Assembly (NCBI GenBank): GCA_021771755.1
Contig: JAETOL010000016.1
Coordinates: forward strand, 1-64,000
Source: Lachnospiraceae bacterium
Lineage (GTDB): Bacteria > Bacillota > Clostridia > Lachnospirales > Lachnospiraceae
Length of the DNA stretch: 64,000 nt
Reading direction: 5' to 3'
Within the stretch, counting starts at the first letter, position 1; every line of letters starts with the position of its first letter. Positions 44,176 to 52,801 of the stretch are shown here, piece by piece. The notes below the pieces were generated by a model. The model ran no database searches, had not been told where the DNA came from, and saw nothing but the letters and a program-made list of their open reading frames with translations. Both the position numbers and the translations under genes were made by a program.

Positions 44176-45558
44176 ATGAGCCAGTCCTCTTCCAATCGTC
44201 CGTCCAGGAACCATTCCGGGCAAAGATCTTCCGGTTCTCCCGGAACTTCCCGAACCCCGTCCCGAAAGAATTCTTCTTTACAAAAAAGAAGGTCGTCTGC
44301 TCACCGCCGAAACGTGTATCGGAAATCCCGCTATTATCGTCAGCGCCAGAAGCGTCTTATCCTTGCCGGCGGAATGGGGCTGGCACTTCTGATCGTTCTG
44401 CTTTTTTTTGCTGTTCGAAGCCGCATAGATAAAAAAACAGACTCCGTAAGCTCGGATCCGGTCCTTACAGAAAATGAATCCCAAAACACAAATTCCGAAG
44501 AAAGCAGCAAGACTTCTTCCTCCGATTCCGGGGCTGATGCAGAACAGGATTCCGGTCTTCCATCCGAACCGGTTTCCCTTACCGTCAGCGTAGTGGGCGA
44601 CTGCACTCTTGGAACCGACGAAAATTTCGATTATGACACCAGCCTGAATGCTTATTATGAAAGCTATGGTTCCGAATATTTTTTACAGAATGTAAAAAGT
44701 ATTTTTTCTGCCGATGATCTGACCATTGCCAATTTTGAGGGAACTCTTACAGATTCTGAAGAACGGGAAGAAAAGCAGTTTGCCTTCAAAGCTCCGGCTG
44801 AATTTTCCAGTATCCTGTCAGACGGTTCCGTCGAGGCAGTCACACTGGCAAATAACCACAGCCATGATTATGGAGAGCAGGGTTTTGCCGACACACTGAC
44901 CGCTCTTGATCAGGAAGGGATCACCCACTTTGGTTATGACGAAACTGCTGTCATAGAAGTAAAAGGAATCAAAGTCGGTCTTGTAGGAATCTACGAACTG
45001 AAGGATCATCTGGAACGGACGGAACAGCTGAAACAGAATATTGCCAAAGTAAAGGAAGAAGGAGCAGTTATCACGATCGTGATCTTTCACTGGGGCAACG
45101 AAAAAGAAGAAATCCCGGACTCCAACCAGATGACGCTTGGGCGTCTTGCCATTGATGAAGGAGCCGATCTGGTATGCGGTCATCATCCCCATGTTCTTCA
45201 GGGTATTGAAACCTATAAGGGTAAAAATATTGTATACAGCCTCGGAAATTTCTGTTTCGGCGGAAATTCCTACCCCAGTGACATGGACAGTATGATCTTT
45301 CAGCAGACATTCACGATTGATAAGAACGGGGTATCTGCAGATAATGACACAAACATAATCCCCTGTTCCATTTCTTCTGACTATGATTATAACAATTATC
45401 AGCCAACCCCTGCCGAGGGCGGGGAAGCCGACCGGATCCTGAATAAAATCGAAGAACGAAGCTCCTGGATCACCCCTGCCGATACAGAAGAAATGGATTC
45501 TTCTGTAAGCGAAGGAAGCTCTGATTCCGGTGAAAACGAAGAAAGTTCTTCCGAATAG
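44176..45558 (+). CDS. CapA-family (poly-gamma-glutamate synthesis-like) membrane-anchored protein
   Basis: 460 residues. A basic Ser/Arg-rich cytoplasmic tail (1-60), one membrane segment (about 62-80, LILAGGMGLALLIVLLFFAV), a Ser/Asp/Glu-rich linker (about 85-135), then a CapA/PgsA-type metallophosphatase-like domain: VVGDCTLGTDENFD, NFEGTLTDSEE, LANNHSHDYGEQGF, FHWGNEKEE and GHHPHVLQGIE. The C-terminus is again Ser/Glu-rich. CapA proteins act in capsule or poly-gamma-glutamate production, or have related cell-surface roles. No other polyglutamate genes are nearby. AAGGAG precedes the ATG. Confidence 0.88.
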   Translation: MSQSSSNRPSRNHSGQRSSGSPGTSRTPSRKNSSLQKRRSSAHRRNVYRKSRYYRQRQKRLILAGGMGLALLIVLLFFAVRSRIDKKTDSVSSDPVLTENESQNTNSEESSKTSSSDSGADAEQDSGLPSEPVSLTVSVVGDCTLGTDENFDYDTSLNAYYESYGSEYFLQNVKSIFSADDLTIANFEGTLTDSEEREEKQFAFKAPAEFSSILSDGSVEAVTLANNHSHDYGEQGFADTLTALDQEGITHFGYDETAVIEVKGIKVGLVGIYELKDHLERTEQLKQNIAKVKEEGAVITIVIFHWGNEKEEIPDSNQMTLGRLAIDEGADLVCGHHPHVLQGIETYKGKNIVYSLGNFCFGGNSYPSDMDSMIFQQTFTIDKNGVSADNDTNIIPCSISSDYDYNNYQPTPAEGGEADRILNKIEERSSWITPADTEEMDSSVSEGSSDSGENEESSSE

Positions 45559-45607
45559 ACTGTGAAAGAACGATTATTTTTCACACTCTCGTTTCCCGGG
45601 CGTATAT

Positions 45608-45672
45608 AAAAAATGCGATATCTTCCGGTATGGAAAATCTTTTTTCCAAATCCGTCAGATACCGCATTTTTT
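45608..45672 (+). terminator. Bidirectional terminator between CapA-like gene and yccF
   Basis: AAAAAATGCGATATC (45608-45622) pairs with GATACCGCATTTTTT (45658-45672), with an inner hairpin. T-runs occur on both strands; the end overlaps the yccF stop. Confidence 0.85.
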
Positions 45673-46030
45673 AATATACTTCTGCTCCAAAAGGCATCAG
45701 TGCCAGCTTGGCAAGCTTAAACTGCTGAAGTCCGAAAGGAATCCCAATCACAGTCACACATAAAAGCAGCCCCAGTACCGCATGCTCAATGGCAAGGGGA
45801 AGACCGGAAACAACCAGCCAGATGATATTAACAAGCAGAGAAACGGCTCCGCCCCCATAGCGAACTTCCTTTCCAAAAGGAAAACAGCTTAAAGATGCAA
45901 ATTTAAAGCACTGCATTCCAACAGGGATCCCTACTACGGTGATGCACCACAGGCATCCGGCCAGGCACCAGCTCAGAGCACTGATCGCTCCTCCAAAAAT
46001 AAACCACAAAAGATTACCAAGACAACCCAT
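45671..46030 (-). CDS. YccF domain-containing membrane protein
   Basis: 119 residues, two repeated YccF-like units with membrane segments: GNLLWFIFGG, ITVVGIPVGMQCFKFASLSC and FPFGKEV, and again IGIPFGLQQFKLAKLALMPFG. The inner-membrane family has no known function. AGGAGG precedes the ATG; the -10 TATAAT of its promoter is about 20-25 bases upstream. Monocistronic. Confidence 0.9.
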   Translation of the reverse strand: MGCLGNLLWFIFGGAISALSWCLAGCLWCITVVGIPVGMQCFKFASLSCFPFGKEVRYGGGAVSLLVNIIWLVVSGLPLAIEHAVLGLLLCVTVIGIPFGLQQFKLAKLALMPFGAEVY

Positions 46031-46136
46031 ATCTTACCTCCTGAACAATCATATCTGAATTATACCATGTTTTCTCTCTTGTCCGTAGTATCTGTTTTCC
46101 TTTTTCAATAATTTCAAAATATTTCTTCTTAACCTC

Positions 46137-46165
46137 TTGCATTATTTTCTGTTTTTGATTAAGAT
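46137..46165 (+). promoter_or_regulatory. Promoter of the MATE transporter gene
   Basis: TTGCAT (46137-46142) and TAAGAT (46160-46165), spacer 17. Confidence 0.65.
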
Positions 46166-46205
46166 AGGCAGGAATGCAATTTTACAGATATAAGGATGAA
46201 TCAGT

Positions 46206-47579
46206 ATGAACAAAAAACATCAGTTAGACCTTACCAATGGTCCCATTATGAAAACCCTGGCAGAACTTGCCTTGCCTATTATGGCTTCCTCTTTTTTGGG
46301 AACGGCTTATAATATTACGGATATGGCCTGGATCGGCGTCCTGGGTTCCAAAGCAGTCGCCGGCGTTGGCATGGGCGGTATGTATGTATGGCTTTCTCAG
46401 GGGCTCTGTTCCCTGGCAAGAATGGGTGGACAGGTAAATGTCGCACAAAGCTGCGGTCGGAACGATACCCGTTCTGCAACAGATTATGCAGCTGCTTCCA
46501 TACAGCTTACATGTATCTTTGCCTTTCTGTTTTCCGCAGTCTGCCTGCTTTTTACCGGTCCTCTCCTGGCCTTCTTCCATCTGGAGGATGCACAGACATT
46601 TGCATACGCAGAAGTATATATGAAAATAACCTGCGGACTGATCATATTTTCCTATATGAATTATACACTTACCGGTCTGTATACTGCTCAGGGCGATTCA
46701 AAAACCCCCTTTGCAGCGAATCTGATCGGTCTGGTCATGAATATGATCCTGGATCCTCTTCTGATCCTTGGTATCGGGCCTTTTCCTCGTCTGGAGGTCA
46801 CCGGAGCTGCCATTGCCACTGCAGCTGCCCAGCTTGTCGTTATGCTGGTAATGATAGCTGGAATTTTCCTAAGAAAAAACAGTGAAAATATACTTCGGAA
46901 AATACATCTTTTTTCCAGAACCTCCGGAAGTATTTATCGTTCCATCTGTCGGATCGGAGTTCCTACTGCCCTGCAGGGAACCCTGTACTGTATGATTTCC
47001 ATGGTATTGACCCGTATGGTTTCCGCTTTCGGTTCAGGTGCAGTTGCCACTCAGAGAGTCGGCGGGCAGATTGAATCTATTTCCTGGAATACGTCTGATG
47101 GATTTGCTGCTGCTCTGAATTCCTTTACTGCTCAGAACTACGGAGCTGGTAAAAATGACCGCATACGCCAGGGATATCAGATTTCTCTTCGTATCATGAT
47201 CACCTGGGGACTTATTGTTACTGCAGCCTTTGTTCTGTTTCCAAAACAGATTGCTTCTCTTTTTTTCCATGAAGAAGACGTTCTGAAAACAGCCGTTGGA
47301 TATCTGGTGATCCTTGGCATCGGAGAAGCTTTCATGTGTGTGGAAATGTTGACCATTGGCGCCCTTTCCGGTCTTGGAAAAACGAAAATATGCAGTGTCA
47401 TCAGTATTCTGCTTACCGGAGCACGTATTCCTCTTGCTCTGCTCCTTACCAGAACAGCTCTTGGCCTTACCGGTATCTGGTGGGCTCTGACCTTAAGTTC
47501 TATGGCAAAAGGTGTGGTCTTTTATTTTACTTTTCACAAAGTCAGTCAGGACATAGAACGTGAATCCGCTTCTGTTTAA
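46206..47579 (+). CDS. MATE family multidrug/metabolite efflux transporter
   Basis: 457 residues, about 12 membrane segments in two halves. PIMASSFLGTAYNITDMAWIG and GMYVWLSQGLCSLARMGGQV at the N-terminus and GGQIESISWNTSDGFAAALN in the second half are typical of MatE. These exporters use Na+ or H+ gradients to expel cationic drugs or metabolites. AAGGATG precedes the ATG. Monocistronic. Confidence 0.93.
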   Translation: MNKKHQLDLTNGPIMKTLAELALPIMASSFLGTAYNITDMAWIGVLGSKAVAGVGMGGMYVWLSQGLCSLARMGGQVNVAQSCGRNDTRSATDYAAASIQLTCIFAFLFSAVCLLFTGPLLAFFHLEDAQTFAYAEVYMKITCGLIIFSYMNYTLTGLYTAQGDSKTPFAANLIGLVMNMILDPLLILGIGPFPRLEVTGAAIATAAAQLVVMLVMIAGIFLRKNSENILRKIHLFSRTSGSIYRSICRIGVPTALQGTLYCMISMVLTRMVSAFGSGAVATQRVGGQIESISWNTSDGFAAALNSFTAQNYGAGKNDRIRQGYQISLRIMITWGLIVTAAFVLFPKQIASLFFHEEDVLKTAVGYLVILGIGEAFMCVEMLTIGALSGLGKTKICSVISILLTGARIPLALLLTRTALGLTGIWWALTLSSMAKGVVFYFTFHKVSQDIERESASV

Positions 47580-47631
47580 AAAAGATCCCTTTGCAGTTAA
47601 TCTTAGGATAACTGCCAAAGGGATCTTTTTT
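47578..47631 (+). terminator. Terminator of the MATE gene
   Basis: AAAGATCCCTTTG-CAGTTA pairs with TAACTGCCAAAGGGATCTTTTTT, one bulged base. T-run follows. Confidence 0.88.
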
Positions 47632-47678
47632 ATTTAAGTATTTTTATGTCTTTTTCTTTCTTTTTGTGTACTGTGAAG

Positions 47679-49322
47679 CTATGCGGTTTCTTCCATCGCA
47701 GGATCTTCAGGAGGATTCAGCACAGAATCTACAGACTGGGAAATAATCTGGTCAAGAATCGTCACAAGTTCTTCCGGTACACCTGCGGCCGAAGCGTTAG
47801 AAAGCAATGTTTCCCAGTTCATGCTTTCCAGATATGTGATCTCGGATTCTTCCTGTGTAAAATCAAGGGCTGCATCAAGCGCCGCCTGTTCTGGAAGGGA
47901 TGCGCCGGTATCAGAATAACCTCCGCTTACGGACAGAGTCACAAGCGGTACCCCTGAATTTGTCACAGACAGATCAATCTGATTGATTCCTGCTTCAGGA
48001 TCTGAGTTAAGGTTGATATCAAGACCAAATGCTGCCAGCGGATTGGGCTCTTCTTCTGTTCCGGTATCCAGCACTGAAACATGGATCGTTCCATTATAAT
48101 ATTCTGGTATTTCCGGATTGATTTCCAGATTTTCTACCTGAACAGCCAGCATCTTTACTCCGTTTACCGCCAATATATGGTCCCCGTTCAGAAGCCCGTC
48201 TGTATCCTGTCCTGTTCCGGTAAATGTCACCTTTTCTTCATCTGCGCCAAATTCAATAAGAAGCGCGGAGTTTCCATCGGCAGATGGATTTTTAAAAGTA
48301 AAAATCGGAATGGTTTCTGTTCCATCTGACATACCGATTTCTCTTCCTGCAATTTTTCCATCGGCATCTGTCCATATTTTTGAGGAAAAAAAAGCTGCAT
48401 CAGAACCACCCTCTTCTGGAATATCTGCCAGAAGTCCATCGGCTCCAGCCTGAAGCTGTGCATTTAAATCTTCCCCACCGATCTCTGACCACTGATCCAG
48501 AAGGCCTTTCAGTTCCTGATCCTCTTTTGCTGTTGTCAGAATATTCTTTACCATATTGAGAAAATCTGCCTCTGTGATAATCGTTTCATATGCTGTACAA
48601 TCTTCACTGATTCCTTCTACAGAAAGTGCTTCTTCTATGGCAGTTCCCTCTGGTGTCTGATCGATCAGGATGTTTCCATAACGATCCAGTAATGCAGCAA
48701 GCGTTGCTGTATCCGGAAGAACTGTAGTCATATCTCCCAAAATACGATACAATTTTCTCAGTGAAGCTGCATATTCTTCCATATATTCTGCATAATACTG
48801 TGCCTCTTCTTCTGTTTCAAATGCCTGTGCCATTTCCTCTTCCGACATTTCCAGAGATGCAAGAAGCGGAATCTTCATCCATGTCTCAGACAACTCAGGA
48901 ATCTGCAAATATTCCGTCAGTTCTGCCATATCCATATACAGATTCATATTACAAAGAGGAGCATCATTCAAAAGTACGGCAGCGTTAGCTGTTTCTTTTC
49001 CTTCTGAAATAGTAGCAGTCATGTCCATCGTCAATGTATTCAGCCATGAAAAGTCCATACCGCCGGAAGCTGCGCTAAGCAAAGTCTTTCCACTGTCTTC
49101 CAATGTCAGTGTAAGGACACCCTTTGATCCTGCCATAGCTTTTTTCTGCTCGGGAACCATAGTGTCCCAGTATTTTGAAAATTCTTCCACAAATCTGGAT
49201 AACGCAGCTTTTTCTGCTTCCTGATACGTTGCAGCAAAAACAGAACTGGTTCCAGACAAAAGCATAACAGAAGCTGTTGCCGCTGCGGTTAATTTTTTCA
49301 GTCTTTTGCTTGTTCGATTCAT
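47679..49322 (-). CDS. Large secreted protein of unknown function
   Basis: 547 residues. The N-terminus has a basic start, a hydrophobic stretch and a signal-peptidase-like SSVFA-ATYQ site (about residue 30). The mature protein is acidic and rich in Asp/Glu/Leu. It has a helical first half (EEFSKYWDTMVPEQKKAMAG, SEEEMAQAFETEEEAQYYAE) and a beta-rich second half (DTDGLLNGDHILAVNGVKML, ISVTNSGVPL-like strands). No catalytic motif, LPxTG or lipobox Cys was seen. It somewhat resembles DUF6583-type proteins from memory, but I cannot confirm this. AGGAGG precedes the ATG and its own promoter lies at 49383-49411. Confidence 0.82.
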   Translation of the reverse strand: MNRTSKRLKKLTAAATASVMLLSGTSSVFAATYQEAEKAALSRFVEEFSKYWDTMVPEQKKAMAGSKGVLTLTLEDSGKTLLSAASGGMDFSWLNTLTMDMTATISEGKETANAAVLLNDAPLCNMNLYMDMAELTEYLQIPELSETWMKIPLLASLEMSEEEMAQAFETEEEAQYYAEYMEEYAASLRKLYRILGDMTTVLPDTATLAALLDRYGNILIDQTPEGTAIEEALSVEGISEDCTAYETIITEADFLNMVKNILTTAKEDQELKGLLDQWSEIGGEDLNAQLQAGADGLLADIPEEGGSDAAFFSSKIWTDADGKIAGREIGMSDGTETIPIFTFKNPSADGNSALLIEFGADEEKVTFTGTGQDTDGLLNGDHILAVNGVKMLAVQVENLEINPEIPEYYNGTIHVSVLDTGTEEEPNPLAAFGLDINLNSDPEAGINQIDLSVTNSGVPLVTLSVSGGYSDTGASLPEQAALDAALDFTQEESEITYLESMNWETLLSNASAAGVPEELVTILDQIISQSVDSVLNPPEDPAMEETA

Positions 49323-49382
49323 AGAAATCCTCCTCTCGAAAGTATGGATCCTTCCCGGATCGCATCTATTAAATATGTAGAT

Positions 49383-49411
49383 ATTTTATCATAGTTTTAG
49401 TTATCCAGCAA
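49383..49411 (-). promoter_or_regulatory. Promoter of the secreted unknown
   Basis: TTGCTG (49406-49411) and TAAAAT (49383-49388), spacer 17, reverse strand. Confidence 0.6.
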
Positions 49412-49491
49412 TAAATTCTTATATTTTATCAAAATATTCCAAAAACATTTGCGTATTTTTGTGCTTTTTTCATATATCTGTCTGTTTTCTT

Positions 49492-49902
49492 TTATAACTG
49501 TACATATTTCTCTAAAGTTATTTTTTTATGAGAATTTCCTGAAAACTCTTTTTCCACAGTATACTGCCAGCCAGACAGATCCAATTCCAATTTTTTATCT
49601 GATGGATAGAGTCTGTTCCATCGAAATATCAGTATTTCTTCTATATTTTTTGATATTTCTTCCAAATCATCTGTTTCTACAAGAGCATATTCTCCCGTTC
49701 CTGCCTTTTGCAGAAAATCCTGCCGGCATCTGATTTCCACCCCTTCCATCTTCCCATAAACGGAAAAGGAATATTCATTCATCCAAAGTACTTTTCCCTG
49801 ACATAGCATTTGGATTTCTTCAAGCACTGCCTGATCTCTGCTCTGACGTCTCTTATTAAATAACATACCATTTTTATCGTCCAAAAAAACAATCACCCTC
49901 AT
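49492..49902 (-). CDS. Conserved hypothetical protein (VIVFLDDKNGMLFNKRRQSR type)
   Basis: 136 residues, soluble. The N-terminal VIVFLDDKNGMLFNKRRQSR, the central LWMNEYS, FLQKAGTGEYALVE and RWNRLYPSDKKL, and the C-terminal EFSGNSHKKITLEKYV look like a conserved Lachnospiraceae family. Some genomes label it ribonuclease Z (from memory), but no metallo-beta-lactamase motif is present, so that name should not be used. AAAGGAG precedes the ATG. Monocistronic. Confidence 0.8.
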   Translation of the reverse strand: MRVIVFLDDKNGMLFNKRRQSRDQAVLEEIQMLCQGKVLWMNEYSFSVYGKMEGVEIRCRQDFLQKAGTGEYALVETDDLEEISKNIEEILIFRWNRLYPSDKKLELDLSGWQYTVEKEFSGNSHKKITLEKYVQL

Positions 49903-49973
49903 AAAGTTTCTCCTTTGTGTATCTATATTTCATCTCATTTTACCACAGATCTTTCCTGTATTTCCATCGGATA

Positions 49974-50002
49974 TTGACACGTTTATATGGCACTGATATA
50001 GT
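49974..50002 (+). promoter_or_regulatory. Promoter of the aldehyde dehydrogenase gene
   Basis: TTGACA (49974-49979) and TATAGT (49997-50002), spacer 17. Confidence 0.75.
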
Positions 50003-50043
50003 TATCTAAAAGCAGAATATTTATGCTTTCAGGAGGCTTTCAT

Positions 50044-51423
50044 ATGAACGAAAAGGAAATCAAATATATGGTAGATCAGCAGAGAAGTTTTTTCGACACA
50101 GGCGCCACCCTGCCTGTCTCAGCCCGTCTCAATGCTTTAAAAAAAATAAGAGCATCTATCAAAAAACATGAAGCAGACATCCATCGAGCACTGCAGGAAG
50201 ATTTAGGAAAAAGCGATTTCGAAAGCTATATGTGTGAAACTGGTCTTACATTAAGCGAAATTTCCTACATGATTCATCATCTTTCTGCATATGCCAAAGA
50301 AAAACGAGTCCATACACCACTGGCTCAATTTCCTTCCAGAAGCTTCCAAAAGCCCTCTCCTTATGGAGTTGTACTTGTCATGAGTCCCTGGAACTATCCT
50401 TTTTTATTGAGCATGGAACCTCTGATCGATGCTCTGGCTGCTGGAAACACAGTCATTCTGAAGCCCAGCGCCTACTCTCCTCACACATCCCGTATGGTTC
50501 AGCATATCGTCCAGGAATGTTTTGACAGTTCCTATGCCGCAGTGATCACTGGAGGACATGAAGAAAATACAGCCCTCCTAAATCAGCATTTTGATAAAAT
50601 TTTTTTTACCGGCAGTCAGCGTGTGGGGAAAGTAGTGTTAAAAAAAGCGGCAGAGTACCTGACTCCTGTCACCCTAGAGCTTGGCGGTAAAAGCCCTTGT
50701 ATTGTTGACCGTTCAGCAGACCTTAAACTGGCAGCCCGCCGGATTGTATTTGGAAAATATCTGAACTGCGGTCAGACTTGTGTAGCTCCCGATTATATTT
50801 ACTGTCACAAAGATGTAAAGGATGCATTGCTCTTACAGATTGAAAAACAAATAAAAAAACAGTTTTCTGATCATCCGCTAAACAATAAACATTATGGAAA
50901 GATCATTAATCAAAAACATTTTGAAAGAATCCTGAATCTTACAGACCCGTCAAAAGTGATCTTCGGAGGAGAATATGACCGTGCATCACTTCAGATTGCT
51001 CCTACGGTAATGGAAAATGTAACGTTCGAAGATCCTGTCATGCAGGAGGAGATTTTTGGCCCGGTTCTTCCTGTTTTGACCTTCGATTCTCTGGAACAGG
51101 CAATTAGAAAAATCAATTCTCTCCCGCATCCGCTGGCACTCTATATTTTTACTTCTGACAAAAAAGCGGCGGCTTCCGTCCTTTCACACACCAGATTCGG
51201 CGGGGGATGTATCAATGATGTAATCATCCATCTTGCTACCAGCGAAATGGGGTTCGGGGGATTCGGCGAAAGCGGCATGGGCAGCTATCACGGAAAGGCC
51301 GGTTTTGATGCCTTTACTCATTACAAAAGTATTGTCGATAAAAAAACATGGCTGGATCTTCCTATGCGTTATCAGCCTTATCAAAATCTTTACAAAAAAA
51401 TGCTGCGAATGTTTCTGAAATAA
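50044..51423 (+). CDS. Aldehyde dehydrogenase (NAD(P)+-dependent, class 3-like)
   Basis: About 459 residues from MNEKEIKYM (ATG at 50044 after AGGAGG). MSPWNYPFLLSMEPLIDALA, TLELGGKSPCIVD (catalytic Glu), GKYLNCGQTCVAPDY (catalytic Cys) and EEIFGPVLPVLTF are present. The sequence resembles short-form, membrane-associating fatty aldehyde dehydrogenases (YwdH/ALDH3 group), which oxidise aliphatic aldehydes. Substrate not determinable. Monocistronic. Confidence 0.93.
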   Translation: MNEKEIKYMVDQQRSFFDTGATLPVSARLNALKKIRASIKKHEADIHRALQEDLGKSDFESYMCETGLTLSEISYMIHHLSAYAKEKRVHTPLAQFPSRSFQKPSPYGVVLVMSPWNYPFLLSMEPLIDALAAGNTVILKPSAYSPHTSRMVQHIVQECFDSSYAAVITGGHEENTALLNQHFDKIFFTGSQRVGKVVLKKAAEYLTPVTLELGGKSPCIVDRSADLKLAARRIVFGKYLNCGQTCVAPDYIYCHKDVKDALLLQIEKQIKKQFSDHPLNNKHYGKIINQKHFERILNLTDPSKVIFGGEYDRASLQIAPTVMENVTFEDPVMQEEIFGPVLPVLTFDSLEQAIRKINSLPHPLALYIFTSDKKAAASVLSHTRFGGGCINDVIIHLATSEMGFGGFGESGMGSYHGKAGFDAFTHYKSIVDKKTWLDLPMRYQPYQNLYKKMLRMFLK

Positions 51424-51470
51424 AAAATCGTGCCCGGTATCTGCTTCAACAGTATACCGGACACGATTTT
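51424..51470 (+). terminator. Bidirectional terminator between aldehyde dehydrogenase and folC
   Basis: AAAATCGTG (51424-51432) pairs with CACGATTTT (51462-51470), with a CCGGTAT/ATACCGG inner stem. T-run on the plus strand, and AAAA/TTTT on the other. Confidence 0.82.
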
Positions 51471-51475
51471 CTATT

Positions 51476-52633
51476 TTAATCATTTACTTCCATTTTATAA
51501 CGATTGACTGCCATTTCTGCTTCCCCCAGGAAGGATAACGATCCAAAGATCACGACCACGGAATCGCTGTCTATCCTCTCCATCACCTGATTCACTGCCA
51601 TGTGCAGACTTTCCGCTGCTTCCACAGACGGATTTACCTCTGCTACGGCTTCTTTCAGTTCTGCGGCCGGAAGCGCCCTGGGATTCCCAGGAGTCTGTAC
51701 CGTAATGATATGTTCGGCCATGGGAGCTGTCAGACGAATCACCTGCGCATAGTCTTTATCACGGAACATACCAAAAATATAGTAGAACTTTTTACCAGCA
51801 TAATAAAGCTTCAACGAACGCACCAGTTCCTCTGCCGCTGCCGGATTATGTGCTCCATCCATCAGGATCACCGGATCTTTGGAGATCAAGGTAAAACGGC
51901 CTTTCCAAATCGCTTTTTTCATGCCCTGATAAACGGCTCTGTCTTTAAGATCATAACCCAGTTTTCGCAAGGCATTTATCGCCTCCAATGCAAGAACTGC
52001 ATTCTTGATCTGATAGCTTCCCATCAGAGAAATTTTGATATTTTCCCAGTTTTTATAAGAAAAGCTCTGGCCTTCATAACCATATGAAATATCTTTTATC
52101 TGCTCCGGATCTACCGCCTGGAACGTGCAGTCCCTTTCCCTGCAGACATTGCAGATAACTTCCATAGCTTCTGGCTGCTGCATAGCAGATACAACGGAAG
52201 TATCAGGCTTTATGATCCCTGCCTTCTGATACGCGATCTTTCCAAGCGTATCTCCCAGAAATTCCATATGATCCATGCTGATAGATGCAATCGCAGCACA
52301 ATTTTGCATTTCTTCTGCTGCCGCTTTGACTTTTTCTGTCAGGCGAGACAGATCTTCACGTCCGATAAATTTTTCATTAACCTGAATTTTTTCCCTATAG
52401 GAAAATAAAGTAGGAGAAATATACCTTCCAGTCCGATATCCTGCTTCCTTAAAAACAGTAGAAAGATATGCCAGCACAGATCCTTTCCCGTTCGTACCGG
52501 AAATATGTACAAATTTCAAGCTGTCCTGCGGATTTCCAAGTCTCTTTAGCAATTCTCTCATATTGTCCAGACCAAGAACGCTTCCTCCTTTGGAGACCTG
52601 GTCCAGATACTCTCTTGCTTCTTCGTAATTCAT
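51476..52633 (-). CDS. folC: Bifunctional dihydrofolate/folylpolyglutamate synthase
   Basis: Adds glutamate to dihydropteroate and tetrahydrofolate, about 385 residues from MNYEEAREYLDQVSKGG (ATG 52633, TAGGAGCAGGC upstream; the frame extends a further 29 codons without support). P-loop SGTNGKGSV, the Mg/Mur-ligase motif DHMEFLGDTL and IILDGAHNPAAAEEL-like DGAHNPAA are typical. Monocistronic; its end is shared with the aldehyde dehydrogenase terminator. Confidence 0.94.
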   Translation of the reverse strand: MNYEEAREYLDQVSKGGSVLGLDNMRELLKRLGNPQDSLKFVHISGTNGKGSVLAYLSTVFKEAGYRTGRYISPTLFSYREKIQVNEKFIGREDLSRLTEKVKAAAEEMQNCAAIASISMDHMEFLGDTLGKIAYQKAGIIKPDTSVVSAMQQPEAMEVICNVCRERDCTFQAVDPEQIKDISYGYEGQSFSYKNWENIKISLMGSYQIKNAVLALEAINALRKLGYDLKDRAVYQGMKKAIWKGRFTLISKDPVILMDGAHNPAAAEELVRSLKLYYAGKKFYYIFGMFRDKDYAQVIRLTAPMAEHIITVQTPGNPRALPAAELKEAVAEVNPSVEAAESLHMAVNQVMERIDSDSVVVIFGSLSFLGEAEMAVNRYKMEVND

Positions 52634-52801
52634 GCCTGCTCCTATCTGAGCCGATACGGCTCCATTAAAATCAGGTTTATTATAATCCATTCTTTTTATG
52701 GTTACAATATTTGCAGGCATATTTTATTCATTTTTCACAATGATTTTACCTGACAATCGATATCGCCGGAACTGTATATATCTTTGCTTTTTATAAAACA
52801 A

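Noticed and set aside
49492-49902. Calling the 136-residue unknown ribonuclease Z.
   Set aside because: The name circulates for similar proteins, but no HxHxDH metallo-beta-lactamase motif is present.
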